Origin: Blasia pusilla
Taxonomy: Eukaryota; Marchantiophyta; Marchantiopsida; Blasiales
NCBI GenBank assembly: GCA_050084515.1
Contig: CM114273.1
Location: forward strand, 25,978,001-26,042,000
Direction of reading: 5' to 3'
DNA: 64,000 nucleotides
Below, one piece after another: positions 1-11,158 of this stretch; within the stretch, counting starts at the first letter, position 1; each line of letters begins with the position of its first letter. Under the pieces are notes generated by a model that worked only from the letters and a program-made list of their open reading frames with translations, made no database searches and was not told the DNA's origin. A program made the position numbers and the translations under genes.

Positions 1-153
1 TCTTGACTTTTGGAGATCACAATGTACTAAATTGGATCCTTATCATTGCCAACATGTCCATTTGAAGCTTGAACTGACATTGTGAACGATCCACTGCGCA
101 GAACCTTTATAAGGTTTACTTACACTAACTTATCTTTCTTCTGTTATTTGCAG

Positions 154-234
154 CTGAAGCCTTATGTTGCTCACAACACCCCAAAGGTTCTAAAGACAAC
201 AACTGCTGGTGAGCAGGAATCTCCTGCATCGTAG
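154..234 (+). CDS. Last exon of an unidentified gene (partial)
   Basis: A pyrimidine-rich stretch ending in TTTGCAG at 147-153 is followed by an open frame of 26 codons (starts LKPYVAHNTPK, ends EQESPAS) closed by TAG at 232-234. This has the shape of a 3'-terminal plant exon, with the rest of the gene to the left of the window. I do not recognise the family. The 153 bases before it read as intron. The 64-codon ATG frame at 209-403 is out of frame with this exon and probably belongs to the 3' UTR. Confidence 0.45.
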   Translation: MKPYVAHNTPKVLKTTTAGEQESPAS

Positions 235-1391
235 TGAGAGGATGTTCATAACAGCTGGACCCTGGTCTTTTGATACTCACTCCCACCAAGCATGGACTTT
301 CCAAGCGTCATCATCATCTGTATTTCTTGTGTTGAGGAACGAGAACACGTCATATGAGCCAGGGCGGAGTCAAAATTGGCTATCTAACTGCAATTGCCTG
401 TAACTTACCCTCCATGAAGTAGCGGTCGTGCCTTGAGATACACAGTGGAGATTGGGCTTGATAGGTAGCAGAAGATTTGGCATGCCTGGAATGATGTACC
501 AGATGAGAGTGAGGGTTACACTTCTGCTGGTGGACGGAGAGGATAGTGTTACTTCCCTCTGGTGTATCACTTATTGCTCTCAACTACAAACTGTACTTGG
601 GGGGAAACTATGAAATCTGGTGATGTTTTACATGTCGGACTTGTAGTCGAGTATAATGAGCACTTCACCATCACCATGTAGTTTAGTAATTCCTCCGCCA
701 ATGATTCACCTCAGCAAGGCTAGAGAACTTCTGTGACATGTCTCATAAGCCATGAAATTAGGCACTCTGGATGTACCTGTACCGGTTATGTGGCTTGGAG
801 TGAACCTCCCGGTTATTTTTTCATGCTAATGTCAATTATAGTTAGGTTTGTTCACAAGAGGACTGATTTGATTAATGTTTGAAAGAGCATGAGTCAAATA
901 TGATGAGTTAGATACATCTTATATTGCTCGCATGCAATACATCGAACTCTCCTTCATTGCTTTATAAGAGTGTGGGGTTCACGTGAAGCACCCTTTGCAT
1001 GTGGTTAAAGGTGTGTCAGTATGGATCTAGGTATTTAAATTTGCTGATTTTTGAAAGAGGGAGCTCTAGAATATCAGAGAGATGTGCAGCAGTCGAGCGG
1101 ATTTCAAACTTAGTGTAAAATTGTTGTCTGTAGGTGTGACGTAACAGGTTAGGCAAGGCGAGATAATTACATTTGAGTTTCATAGGTGCACTTGGGCTTG
1201 GTTTTATCATGCCCAGCCAATGGAATCCCTGTAGCTATACTGATTGCCAGGGCTTTCCCTGTGCTGAAATCCTGAATTTGAATCATATGTAGTCCGTCAG
1301 GCTTCTATAGAAGACTTTGAATTGGAATTCAAAGTGCTATATAGAATCCTTGATTTATATCATATTAGAATATCAGAGTTTCTCTACAACC
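235..1391. other. Probable 3' UTR, then non-coding DNA
   Basis: No open frame of coding character is visible on either strand. The first several hundred bases are probably the 3' UTR of the gene whose last exon ends at 234. The remainder up to the Copia LTR is unassigned. Confidence 0.35.
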
Positions 1392-2027
1392 TAGCTCTTA
1401 CAAGCACACTTAGTGCAATAGCAACCACTCAGGTTAGTTTGTAGAGGAAAGCACTAGACAACCTGTACCAGCAGACTACCTAGCTTTCATAATCACAGTT
1501 AGTGCAATAGCAACCACTCAAGTTAGCAGCAGTAGACATCTCAATAGCAACCACTCATGTTAGCAGCAGTACACATCTCAATAGCAACCACTCATGTTAG
1601 CAGCAGTAGACATCTCAATAGCAACCACTCATGTTAGTACTACTAGACACCTTACATCACAAGACTAACTGAACCCGTCAGGTCAGGATACCTCTCAGTC
1701 TGTAAGCAGAAGCACACTGCACTACTGAGATCAGAAGAACACTCCACTCAGGTAAGCAAAGCACACTCATTGGTGTTCAATGAGCTCCTTAAGCTCAGTG
1801 AGTTGTATACAAAAAGGGGTTAGAGAATATAATTTCGCAGGGCACCGCCAAGGGGTTATATACAGCCAAAAGGATGAAGTTCTAGGTTTTAGGGTTTTAG
1901 GGTTAGGGCCTGCCGCCCATAGTAATTCACAGAATTACTGAGGTAACAACAAATTACTAGTTAATGTAGCAAGACACTAAGTTATTTTTCACTATAGTAA
2001 ACTCCAAGTTACGATGTTTTTACAACA
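1392..2027 (-). repeat. Copia 3' LTR
   Basis: It matches 6196-6780 over nearly its whole length with many substitutions and indels. The minus-strand 5' end (TGTTGTAAAAAC) sits at 2027 next to a polypurine tract. It has gained two extra copies of a 37-bp unit relative to the other LTR. It also contains a telomere-like stretch of TTTTAGGG and TTAGGG units at about 1884-1908. The left limit is approximate. Confidence 0.8.
1525..1635. repeat. Three tandem copies of a 37-bp unit inside the LTR
   Basis: The unit begins AGCAGCAGTAGACATCTCAA and ends CACTCATGTT. It is repeated three times head to tail with one or two changes. The matching place in the other LTR holds a single copy, so it expanded after insertion, probably by slippage. 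Confidence 0.85.
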
Positions 2028-2197
2028 CTCCCACTTAACTGGAGTTTAATGTCAGACCTATCCTCTGAGCACATTTGTTGTGCTTATCTCTTGACAATGC
2101 CTTTGTCAATACATCAGTTGTCATATCCTCTGTAGGACAATATCCTACTTGGACTATTGCTCATTTTCTTTCTCCTCTATTAATCTTCTTCTAATAT

Positions 2198-3541
2198 TCA
2201 TATGCTAGTCCTAGGATGATGAACAGGATTCTTGAGAAGACTTATACTTCCTGTATTATCACAGTATAATACATTTCCATCATTATGCTTATAACAAACC
2301 TCCTCTAGCAATCTCCTCATCCAAACTACTCCTTGAGTAGCATTTGAAGCTGTCATAAGCTCAGCTCCTGTTGTGGACAAGGGAACAGATGTTTGTTGCT
2401 TGCTGCGCCAACTGATAGCATCCCCACTCAATGTAAATACATATCCACCAGTAGACCTGCTGTTGTCAGTATCATCCCCCCAACTAGCATCTGTGAAGCC
2501 AATCAATGTAGGAAAACATCCTTGTTTCCTGTATTCGAGATACGCATCCTTGGCACCTTTCAAGTACCGTAGGACTCTCTCTACACATCTCCAATGTGCG
2601 AGAGTAGGTTTAGATGTGTACCTGGCCAGTGCTCCCACCGCATATGAGATATCTGGCCTTGTGTAAACTATGGCAAACATCAGAGAACCCACGGCACTCT
2701 GATACAAATGTTGAAGGTTTTCAACATTCTCATTCTCCTCTTGTTTGTCTGCACCTGTTTTGGCAAGCTTCCACCCAGGCTTCAGTCGAGTAGAAACTGG
2801 CTTTGCCTCAGCCATTCTATACCTTGTCAGCATCGCATCAATGTAGTGAGTCTGAATAAGTCTAATCCATCCATTTGCTCTGTTCCTCTCAACTTTGGTT
2901 CAAAGAAGGATCTTCACTGGACCTGTGATAGTTAGTCAAAGCAAGGACTGAGCAGAGATTGTCCTTAGCTTGCTGGATTGCTTTCTTACTTTTGCGTAAC
3001 AACAGGAGGTCATTTACATAAACTGCAATAAACAATGTCCATTTTTGCAGTAAACACTCAAATCTGCATGAGCTCTACAAAATTCGTCTCCCCTAAGGTA
3101 TGAGTCCAACTTTTCATACCAGGCTCCAAGAGCCTGTTTAAGACCATACAAAGCCTTCATCAACAAACATGCATTGCCCCTATGTCCACCATACCCATCT
3201 GGAACATCCATGTAGATGGTTTCCTTCACGTCTGGTTTCAAAAAAGCAGTCTCCACATCTAATTGCTCCACCTCCCAATCTTCTTCAGCGGCTAGATCTA
3301 AAAGCAACCTTATGGAATCATACTGTACAACAGGAGCAGAGGTCTTTGTATAATCAACTTCAGCTCGTTGATTGAAACCCTTTGCGACAAGATGAGCTTT
3401 GTACTTTACCACTTCATTGTTAGCTCCTCTCGTGATCTTGAAAACCCATTTGCAACCAGTGGATCTTTTGTCTTTGGGTAGATCAATCCACTCCCATTTG
3501 CCATTCTTTTCAAGAGATCTTTTCTTCTTGATCAATGGCAA
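2198..3541 (-). pseudogene. Copia reverse transcriptase and RNase H, broken
   Basis: The RT fingers and palm are clear: GCKWVFKITRG, YKAHLVAKGFNQ, QLDVETAFL and LYGLKQ in 3541-3014. The catalytic box is read in a shifted frame just after and is YVND in place of the usual YVDD. RNase H follows in 2833-2198 (SAVGSLMFA, TRPDISYAVG, GFTDASWGDD, YCDNTGSISL). At least two frameshifts break it. Its role would be copying the element RNA into DNA. Confidence 0.87.
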
Positions 3542-3948
3542 TCTCCCACTTGCTCCAATCAGGTCTACTCATAGCATGTGCAGGTGTTTTCAGTTCATCC
3601 TCTTCATCCACAGAAAGACAAGGCTACGACAGGCACTACTTAATGAGTATAGTCATAGGTTGACAAGCTTCTTCATCCATTGAGGATTGATCCTGTTTCT
3701 CATCATGAACTCCTGGCATGTGAATAGGTGTTCTCGTGCTTCTAGATCTCCTCAGCAATGTCTCTGCCACTTCTTCAATTTGTGCATCTTCTGAGGCATT
3801 TGGTTCTTCAGCAGATTGAAAGTTGGCTTCCTAATGATTCTCCTCAGTTTGGACTACTTGTTGCTTTCTTCTAATATACACCTTCAGATTTTCTGAACGA
3901 AGTTCTTCACTAGATGGTCCTGAGAGTTGATCTGCATTTCTTTCTGGG

Positions 3949-4646
3949 TTAGTCATTGAGATGATTCACCCTCTCCTTCAGAAGTTTCTTCTGATCTCCT
4001 TCCCAGGTTTCATCAAACTGCACATCTCTACTTGTGACACATTGTCCAGTCTTTGGATTGTAGAGAACATATCCCTTCAAGCCAATCTCATATCCTACAA
4101 AGATGAGCTTTGCAGCCTCCTTACTGAATTTTGATCTTTGCTCCTCTTGGATGAATACGTAAGTTGGACATCCAAAGACTCTAAGATGGGAGATATCTGC
4201 TTTCTTACCACTCCAACATTCTCCGGGAGTCACTCCATATAAAGCACAAGTAGGACTTACATTCCTCAGAAAGTTTGTAATCTTGATGGCAGCTCCCCAG
4301 AAGCTTTTCTTAAGATTTGCATGCTGGAGCATGCTCCACCCCTTCTCTGATAGAGTTCTGTTTAGTCTCTCTGCTATCCATTCTGAGAGGGATTGTCTCT
4401 AGCTGTGAAATTAGCCAAAATCTCCTTTTGTCGCAAAAAGGAGAACTCTTTGTTATGTACTCCTTGACTCCATCTGAGCAAAATTTCCTCTCTTCTTCTT
4501 GTTTGTAGCTCCACCATTGCCACAAAGTTCTTGAGCTTATCAAGAACCTCACCCTTGTGTGTCATGAGATACACGAAGCTTTTTCTGTTATTATCATCCA
4601 CAGAGGACACATACCAAGCAGCTCCTCGTGGAGACTTCTGTGTCAT
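3949..4646 (-). pseudogene. Copia integrase, broken
   Basis: The first part (4646-4374) reads like the integrase core with VDDNNRKSFVYLMTHKGEV. The usual second catalytic-aspartate block is altered (LRWSQGVHNKEF), so the active site is lost. The second part (4332-3949) holds the conserved LRVFGCPTYVFI, KLIFVGYE and SRDVQFDE stretches that follow the core. The two parts are in different frames. Confidence 0.8.
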
Positions 4647-4894
4647 GTAAACCTAAACATATGAGTGGATGAGATCTAAAAGACCCTTTGTGTCATGTGA
4701 CCCTAAACATATGAGTGGATGAGATCTAAAAGACGTGTTGCTCTACTCAAAGATTTCTTGGGAAGTGATGACTTGTGAGATTTATCTTCAAAATATGCTC
4801 TACAAAACTCGAATCTACCATCATCATGAAGTTTTAATATTTCTTTCTCTAGAGAATGAATGTAACTCTTTGATAAATGAGCAAGTCGAAGATG

Positions 4895-5638
4895 CTAGAG
4901 TTTCATGTTGTTGGAATTTTCAACTACCATCGCATTAGTAGCCATCATTGCATCAAATTTTGTTGTTTCCACCAATCGAAACAACTTTTCTTTTATCATA
5001 CCATGACAGAGTACCTTTTCTACCTTTTGGATGATGCATTTTTTGTCAAGGAATAGTATAAGAATGCCTTTCTTTGTCAATTGATGACCAGTAACCAAGT
5101 TCTTTGAGAATTCTGATATCAAAAGAATATTATGTGAATTCCCATCTTCACTATGATCTTTGTGAAATTTCACGGACACCTTTCCAATCCCAAGCGCAGG
5201 GCTTTAAATCCTAGGTCCATATGTGATAAATTGTGGACTTGTCATAGGGTGACACTCACAAAAAAGCTTTTTGTTATAGCAAATATGAGCACTAGGTCTA
5301 GAATCGAGAAACCAACCTTTACTTCTGAAATTGGCCTCCTTGTTGGTGATTCACCCCTATTTTGAGTAATTTGCATTTGCAACATGCTCATCAATCATTA
5401 CACCCTCCTTGTGATATCTACTGATGAACTTCTTCTTCATCGTGGAGTTCTTGTTCTTGGAACATTGAGGTGATAGATGGGCCTTTTCCTTGCAAGTGTA
5501 AAAGATGTGTGTTATTCTGTCTCTCCTCTCACTAGAAGTCCACTTTGCAGGTTTGAACTTGAATCGGGATAATAGAGCTAAATCTACCTCTTCATCTTTC
5601 TTCCATTCTTCATCGTCTCTAATGACTTGTGTTGACAT
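4895..5638 (-). pseudogene. Copia zinc knuckle and pre-integrase region, broken
   Basis: The frame at 5638-5357 carries a CCHC-like FYTCKEKAHLSPQC motif (the nucleic-acid-binding knuckle of gag). The frame at 5179-4895 carries ISEFSKNLVTGHQLTKKGI followed by LDKKCIIQ and KLFRLVE, the usual pre-integrase segment between protease and integrase. The protease DSG motif is not readable. Frameshifts separate all parts. Confidence 0.65.
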
Positions 5639-5812
5639 GTATTCCCAAGATAACTTTGCATCCTTGTTGTGAAGGATTTTAATGATTGTAGTGAACCTAG
5701 GAGGTAATATGCCTAAGGAATCCTAGATGGAGTTCTTGCATGTAGGGCAACTTTCACCTCCAAGTGCATAGTATAAACTTGCACAACATGAGCTTGCATG
5801 CTCTGACCTTCC

Positions 5813-6172
5813 TCAAGCTCCATTGTTCTGAAAGTTTGCGAGAGTTATAACCCCTCCCCCCCCAAATGCAACATTTTTCTCATACTTGTTTTGCAAGATT
5901 TGCCAGACCTTCCGATCTAGACGTTCTTCCCTAAAAGTTTCACATGTAGACCATTTTCTATGAAGATAAATGGTGGAGTATGTATCACCATTCTTGTTGT
6001 CAAAATCTTTGGTCTCATGCGAGTCTTTCACCTTAGAAGACAAAATCTTCCATAGTCTCTTATGCTGACGGAGAAGATTCATTTGGAAAGACCAATGTCT
6101 ATAGTTAGTACCATCAAAAAGTTCTATGTTCAGATTAACAGTAGGATATCCTGAGACATTGCTTGATGTCAT
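5813..6172 (-). pseudogene. Copia gag fragment
   Basis: From the ATG at 6172 the protein contains FDGTNYRHWSFQMNLLR, the N-terminal Copia gag signature (DUF4219/UBN2 type) that forms the virus-like particle. The frame is lost near 5813 at a run of C residues (5857-5864), and the remainder of gag is unreadable until the zinc knuckle region. It lies directly inside the 5' LTR, as expected for the first product of the element. Confidence 0.75.
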
Positions 6173-6195
6173 GCCCAATGGATCTATAACCTATT

Positions 6196-6780
6196 AAACG
6201 CACACTTAGTGCAATAGTAACCACTAAGGTTAGTTTGTAAAGGAAAGCACTAGACAATGTGTACCACTAGACTACCTAGCATTCATATGCACACTTAGTG
6301 CAAGAGCAACCACTCAAGTTAGCAGCAATAGACATCTCAATATCAACCACTCAGGTTAGTACTACTAGACATCTTGTATCACAAGCCTCATTGAACCCGT
6401 CAAGTCAGCAGACCTTTGAGTCTATAAGCAGAAGCACACTGCACTAGTGAAATCATAAGATCACTCCACTCACGTAAGCAAAGCACACTCAGTGCTGCTC
6501 AATTAGTTCCTCAAGCTCTAACGAGTTGTATACAAAAAGGTGAGAGAATGTAATTTCGCAAGGCACCCTCAAGGGATTATATACTGCCAAAAGGATGAAG
6601 TTCTAGATGTTAGGGTTTTAGGTTTAGGGGTTGCCGCCCATAGTAATTCATAGAATTGTTGAGATAAATGTATGGTAGCAACAAATTACTATTTGTTGTA
6701 ATAAAACACTAAGTTACTATAGTAATTCTAGAAGTTACTTTTCACTATAGTAAACTCTAAGTTACTATGTCTTTACAACA
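6196..6780 (-). repeat. Copia 5' LTR
   Basis: Partner of the repeat at 1392-2027. On the minus strand it starts TGTTGTAAAGAC and runs to about 6196. Just inside it (6180-6194, minus strand) lies GGTTATAGATCCA, which resembles a degraded initiator-tRNA-Met primer binding site (usual plant Copia form TGGTATCAGAGC). The gag ATG follows almost at once, at 6172. Confidence 0.75.
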
Positions 6781-6784
6781 TATC

Positions 6785-9598
6785 ACAACATGGCACTTCT
6801 TGGAAGAGAACGAGTCTCATTTTAAGTTGAAACGTCTTCTTATCTTTTCTGGAAAATTTTATGATATTGGCCATTGCACGGGTATATGTGTTTGTATTAT
6901 CTTCTATCTGTTTATCGATTATAATTGAGAAAAAGTATAGGTAACTATGGTTTTGACATAGACATAGTTTGCATCATACTTGAGAACTTCAGTTGGATGC
7001 TGTCTAAGTGGAAGGGAAAACTATCTTGTGCTTTTGTCAAAATTAAAGGTTTGATGAGTTATTGCGGGAAATAAATTCACTAAGATATCCATATCAGCAG
7101 TCTTGATCACCTTGTGTTGGCCACTTGGTATGATGTCCATTAGTACTATCAAAATGGGATTGCTCAAGGGCATTGTTCTATGTGAGCAAAGTTTAAAATA
7201 CTCTCTTGTTACCCAATTTTAGAAAAGGTTTTCTTCTTGCTTGGATTACATATGTCAAATATCATAGGGAGTGAACTAGTAAGTTTTTGGAACTATTTAA
7301 TAAGGTAGATGACCTTCACTAGATAACATTCTATTTTGAAAACTTATAGAAGGGCCCCTAAAAATATTTAATTATTTGTTTCCATTAAAAGATCTATCTA
7401 AAATATTATAATGTACTTTTAAAGTACTTTAATATAATATATCATAATATTTGTAGTAGGGTGAGGATGGAAAACATGCTTTGGTAGGTATGGAGAGGTC
7501 AACAATGACATTTTGGTTTCCCTTGTGGACATGTGTGCATAGATGATCTTTTTAAGAGTTTTCATGAGACATTCCTAGAAGTTTTTCTGAGGTTTTTGAT
7601 TGATTAAGAACATATTGTGTAGGCTTGAGAAAACTTGTGTACTCATGCCATTTTCTTCGAGCCTTGGAGAGGGATATTCCCCAAGGGGAAGCTCATCTAA
7701 CTAGAATTTAACCTTCCAAGCATAAGCTAAGATAAGGTGTTGCTGACAGTGAAGTAGACTTGGATTCCCCTAACGTTGGAGGTGGATTTGACTGGATTGT
7801 TATTTGGTGCATTTGAGAGCAATGTTTTTTTAAATGTATTATAATTTATTTTGTGGGGATTTTCAATCAAAAGAAGTAAGTGTGTGCATTATAGACAATT
7901 TTTTGAAGTAGTGTAAAAGGAGAGCATAAGTATTGTGCATGCCAATTTCATGGTGTGGACATGGGATCGCCTTGTGAGTGTAGGATACCACCAATATACC
8001 AAGGAGTGTAACTTTGAGGTGAAGAGGGTAAGTTATGTGGCTGTTATAAAGTTTCTTGTGATCATTATGGCATATGACAGATTATAACGTTAGTAGGATT
8101 GTTGAAGAATATGTCTGGGTGTTTAATCACTTCAAGGGGATTTCTCAGGGTAGTGAGATTTTTAGTGCCATGGAGCATAAGAATTGTAGATGTGGGTTGT
8201 CATCCGGAAATGCATGTAGAGATATCAATATGGAATGATCAAGCCGATGGGGATGTGAAGGATTTTTCTTAGTTCAAGAACAATTATTGTAGTGTACAAG
8301 AAGATCCTATCCGCTTGACTTCTTTCGAAAACCATGAAGTGGATTATTTGAACGTGAAATATGGAATAAGGAGCAAAAATAAACTTCTCGCTAAAACAAC
8401 GCTACAATATAATGTGCAAGGCCAAGAATGCAAGTGGTGAGATATTTGACCAATATGGAGTGTGAATAGAACTAGTTTAGCAACTATTCACAATGTATAG
8501 AGGCGAACTACGAAAAGAAGAGTAGAAAGGAGAGAGAATTTCTATGTGAAATAAAAATATCAATAGGCATGTGAGGTTTTTCATACCTTGAGAATGTTGT
8601 ATCGATCAAGGATGCACTTTGTTAATCAATATGAGTTATACCATGAAGATTGGAGAAGCTTAGAGGATTGGTGCCTTAAACATTTTGAGAGGCTATAGTT
8701 ATTGAAATAGAGTCAAATGTACATGAGTTCATTGAGTAGAGATGAGGTAGGAAAAAGATATGCGTATTAAGAAAATTAGAAAGATCTATGCAATAATGGA
8801 CGATACACATCCAAGAAGTCAAAAGACATTTGGGTTTGGACATTGGGAATGATCATGCCTACAATGGGGATCTTAAGCCAACTTGAAAGAGTGAGAGAGT
8901 TAAAAAACCCTTGTGTTACACATTGTGATGGGACGATTGTGAAATTTAAGACAAGAGTGCAAGAGGGCATGCTACTGTAATGATTATATTATTGTGTTCT
9001 AAACATGGATGGAGATCGAGAGCAACACGTACTTCACAATCAAGAGAGTTTATTGAAGTTGAAGAGAGAGCCAATGTACTCCCTTATCTAGAATTATCAT
9101 TAATGCTTCTTGGATATGCATGGATGAAGCAAAATGGGATATGTGAACTATCTAGATGTTATATTGGTCCAATGGACCTTTAAGAGTTGGGGAGAACCCA
9201 TTCATGATCAATTAGTGGGAGCCACGTTGAATTATGAGAATGAATTAAAATTACGGAAGAGGATTGGATATTGTGAATGACTTTGCAATTGTTAGGTCAT
9301 GAGCAATTATGGTTGATATTTCTGTGACGGATCTTGTCACGATGAAGATTACACTTGTATAGGGAATTTGATTTTGAGGTCCATAAATATCAGTTGGTTA
9401 TCTCAACATTGGGGCAACGTGGAAGACAGGAAAATCCGATGGTTGGTTACTGTTGGTATCAAATTAATAGGGAAGGGAATTTAGAAGTTCTATTAGTGGA
9501 GGTGAGGGAATTCCATTGGCATACACCACCAAGGTTGTATATGCATAAATACTTAGAGATACCTCAGATCTTGAAGTGGTTCCCGAAATTATTGGAGT
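6785..9598. other. AT-rich DNA without recognisable genes
   Basis: Only short frames occur on either strand (for example 8980-9183 and 9355-9654) and none shows a recognisable domain. Since a Copia integrase fragment lies just downstream on the plus strand, some of this may be its unreadable 5' part, but I cannot demonstrate that. Confidence 0.4.
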
Positions 9599-9870
9599 TG
9601 AATGGAAATCAACATGTGAGAAAACTTTATTTATCTTTTATGAGGATATTTTGAGGTAGGTTCTTTGCCTATAAAGATAAGAGGATGAAGTTGGACACAT
9701 ATTTAGAAGTATGCATATATTTGGGATATGATGAAGAAGCCAAAGCGTATAAACTTCGGAAAAAAAGTGATGGAAACATAATTATTTCAAGAGATGTGAA
9801 TTTTGAGGAGAAATCATATACAAGTTTTGAAGGAAAGCGTAAAGGTATACAAGAAGACAAAAATTCAGAG
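9599..9870 (+). pseudogene. Copia integrase C-terminal fragment
   Basis: The translated stretch MRIFG, then (in another frame) FAYKDKRMKLDTYLEVCIYLGYDEE and IIISRDVNFEE, matches the conserved region after the Copia integrase core (FGC.AY..., K.D.....FIGY, SRDV.F.E). No LTR is visible. It is a separate and older remnant than the Copia element at 1.4-6.8 kb, in opposite orientation. Confidence 0.7.
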
Positions 9871-9925
9871 TCACATCTCAAGTTTTTCTTAAAATCATCA
9901 AATACAAATGCTTTGCTTCAACCTT

Positions 9926-10380
<455 letters not shown>

Positions 10381-10680
10381 CTTCTATACTTCCATCAATA
10401 GCGCAGAAAATCCCTTCTATGGAAGTAAAATTAAGTGGGAGTCCATCTCAAGACAGACATGAAGAGGGAGAAACTTCTCCCACAAGAAAGGACTTACAAA
10501 ATTCTTCTTGATTATCAAAATTTGGAATGATTACCAAGAAGGAGAATAAGGGTAAGGAGACCAAACCAACATCTTCAAGATCATCATGAGGAGCCATGAG
10601 GAGCCATGAGGGAGGAGGGAGTTGAGGTGGAGGGAGGAAGAAATGGGGAGCATGCTCGAGGGGGACAGTCTATGTATGTC
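10381..10680. other. Unassigned spacer
   Basis: No gene is seen. The stretch GAGGAGCCATGAGGAGCCAT near 10,590 is a small duplication. Confidence 0.3.
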
Positions 10681-11158
10681 TCCTATATCATCTACGACGT
10701 TTTGGGGTCGAAAACCCCAAACTTATAAGTGAAATTTTTTTTCCTCCCCCTTACTTTAAAACTACAAATTTTAAGAAATTATCAGCCCTATATTTTGTTA
10801 AGTAAATTTTTATCCTTGATTTGTTTAGGGGCTTGAAAGTAAAGATAAGTGCTCCTTTCTGTGCCAATCTTGTGTTGTTGCACTTGATAACATCCTATTA
10901 ACAACCTTCAGCGATACTCAAGCCACTGCCAAACATAATAATGATATGAAAGGTGGAATTATCTGCATGTTTCCACTGACTCAATGTTTAGTGCAACTTC
11001 TACTTTACCCATTACTTTGCCACCTATGACGGAGAGGAATTGAACCTCTGTATGGGCAGGATGGTCATATGGGCACTCCGTCATCCCCCTAACCTATCCC
11101 ATCCTAGAACTAGCCTATCCTAATCTCCGAAAATGACTTAATACTACAACATGACACA

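Larger units (their letters stand above)
1392..6780 (-). mobile_element. Ty1/Copia LTR retrotransposon, decayed
   Basis: Two direct repeats of about 0.6 kb flank a 4.2-kb interior that encodes, on the minus strand from 6.17 to 2.2 kb, gag, zinc knuckle, pre-integrase, integrase, RT and RNase H. This is the Copia order (integrase before RT). The outer end at 6780 reads TGTTGT on the minus strand, and the inner side of the left LTR is preceded by the purine tract AAGTGGGAG (2028-2036), a good polypurine tract. Coding is split over at least six frames by stops and indels, so the element is dead. The left ends of the LTRs have diverged and their exact limits are uncertain; a possible TATCA target duplication (1371-1375 and 6781-6785) is only suggestive. 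Confidence 0.88.

Noticed and set aside
1525-1635. CRISPR-like tandem repeat
   Set aside because: Three contiguous 37-bp units without spacers, inside a retrotransposon LTR; it is ordinary slippage.
10681-10740. Helitron 3' hairpin for the PHD transposon
   Set aside because: A palindrome is present, but the sequence after it does not end in CTAGT or CTRR, and the coding looks like a DDE transposase, not Rep-helicase.
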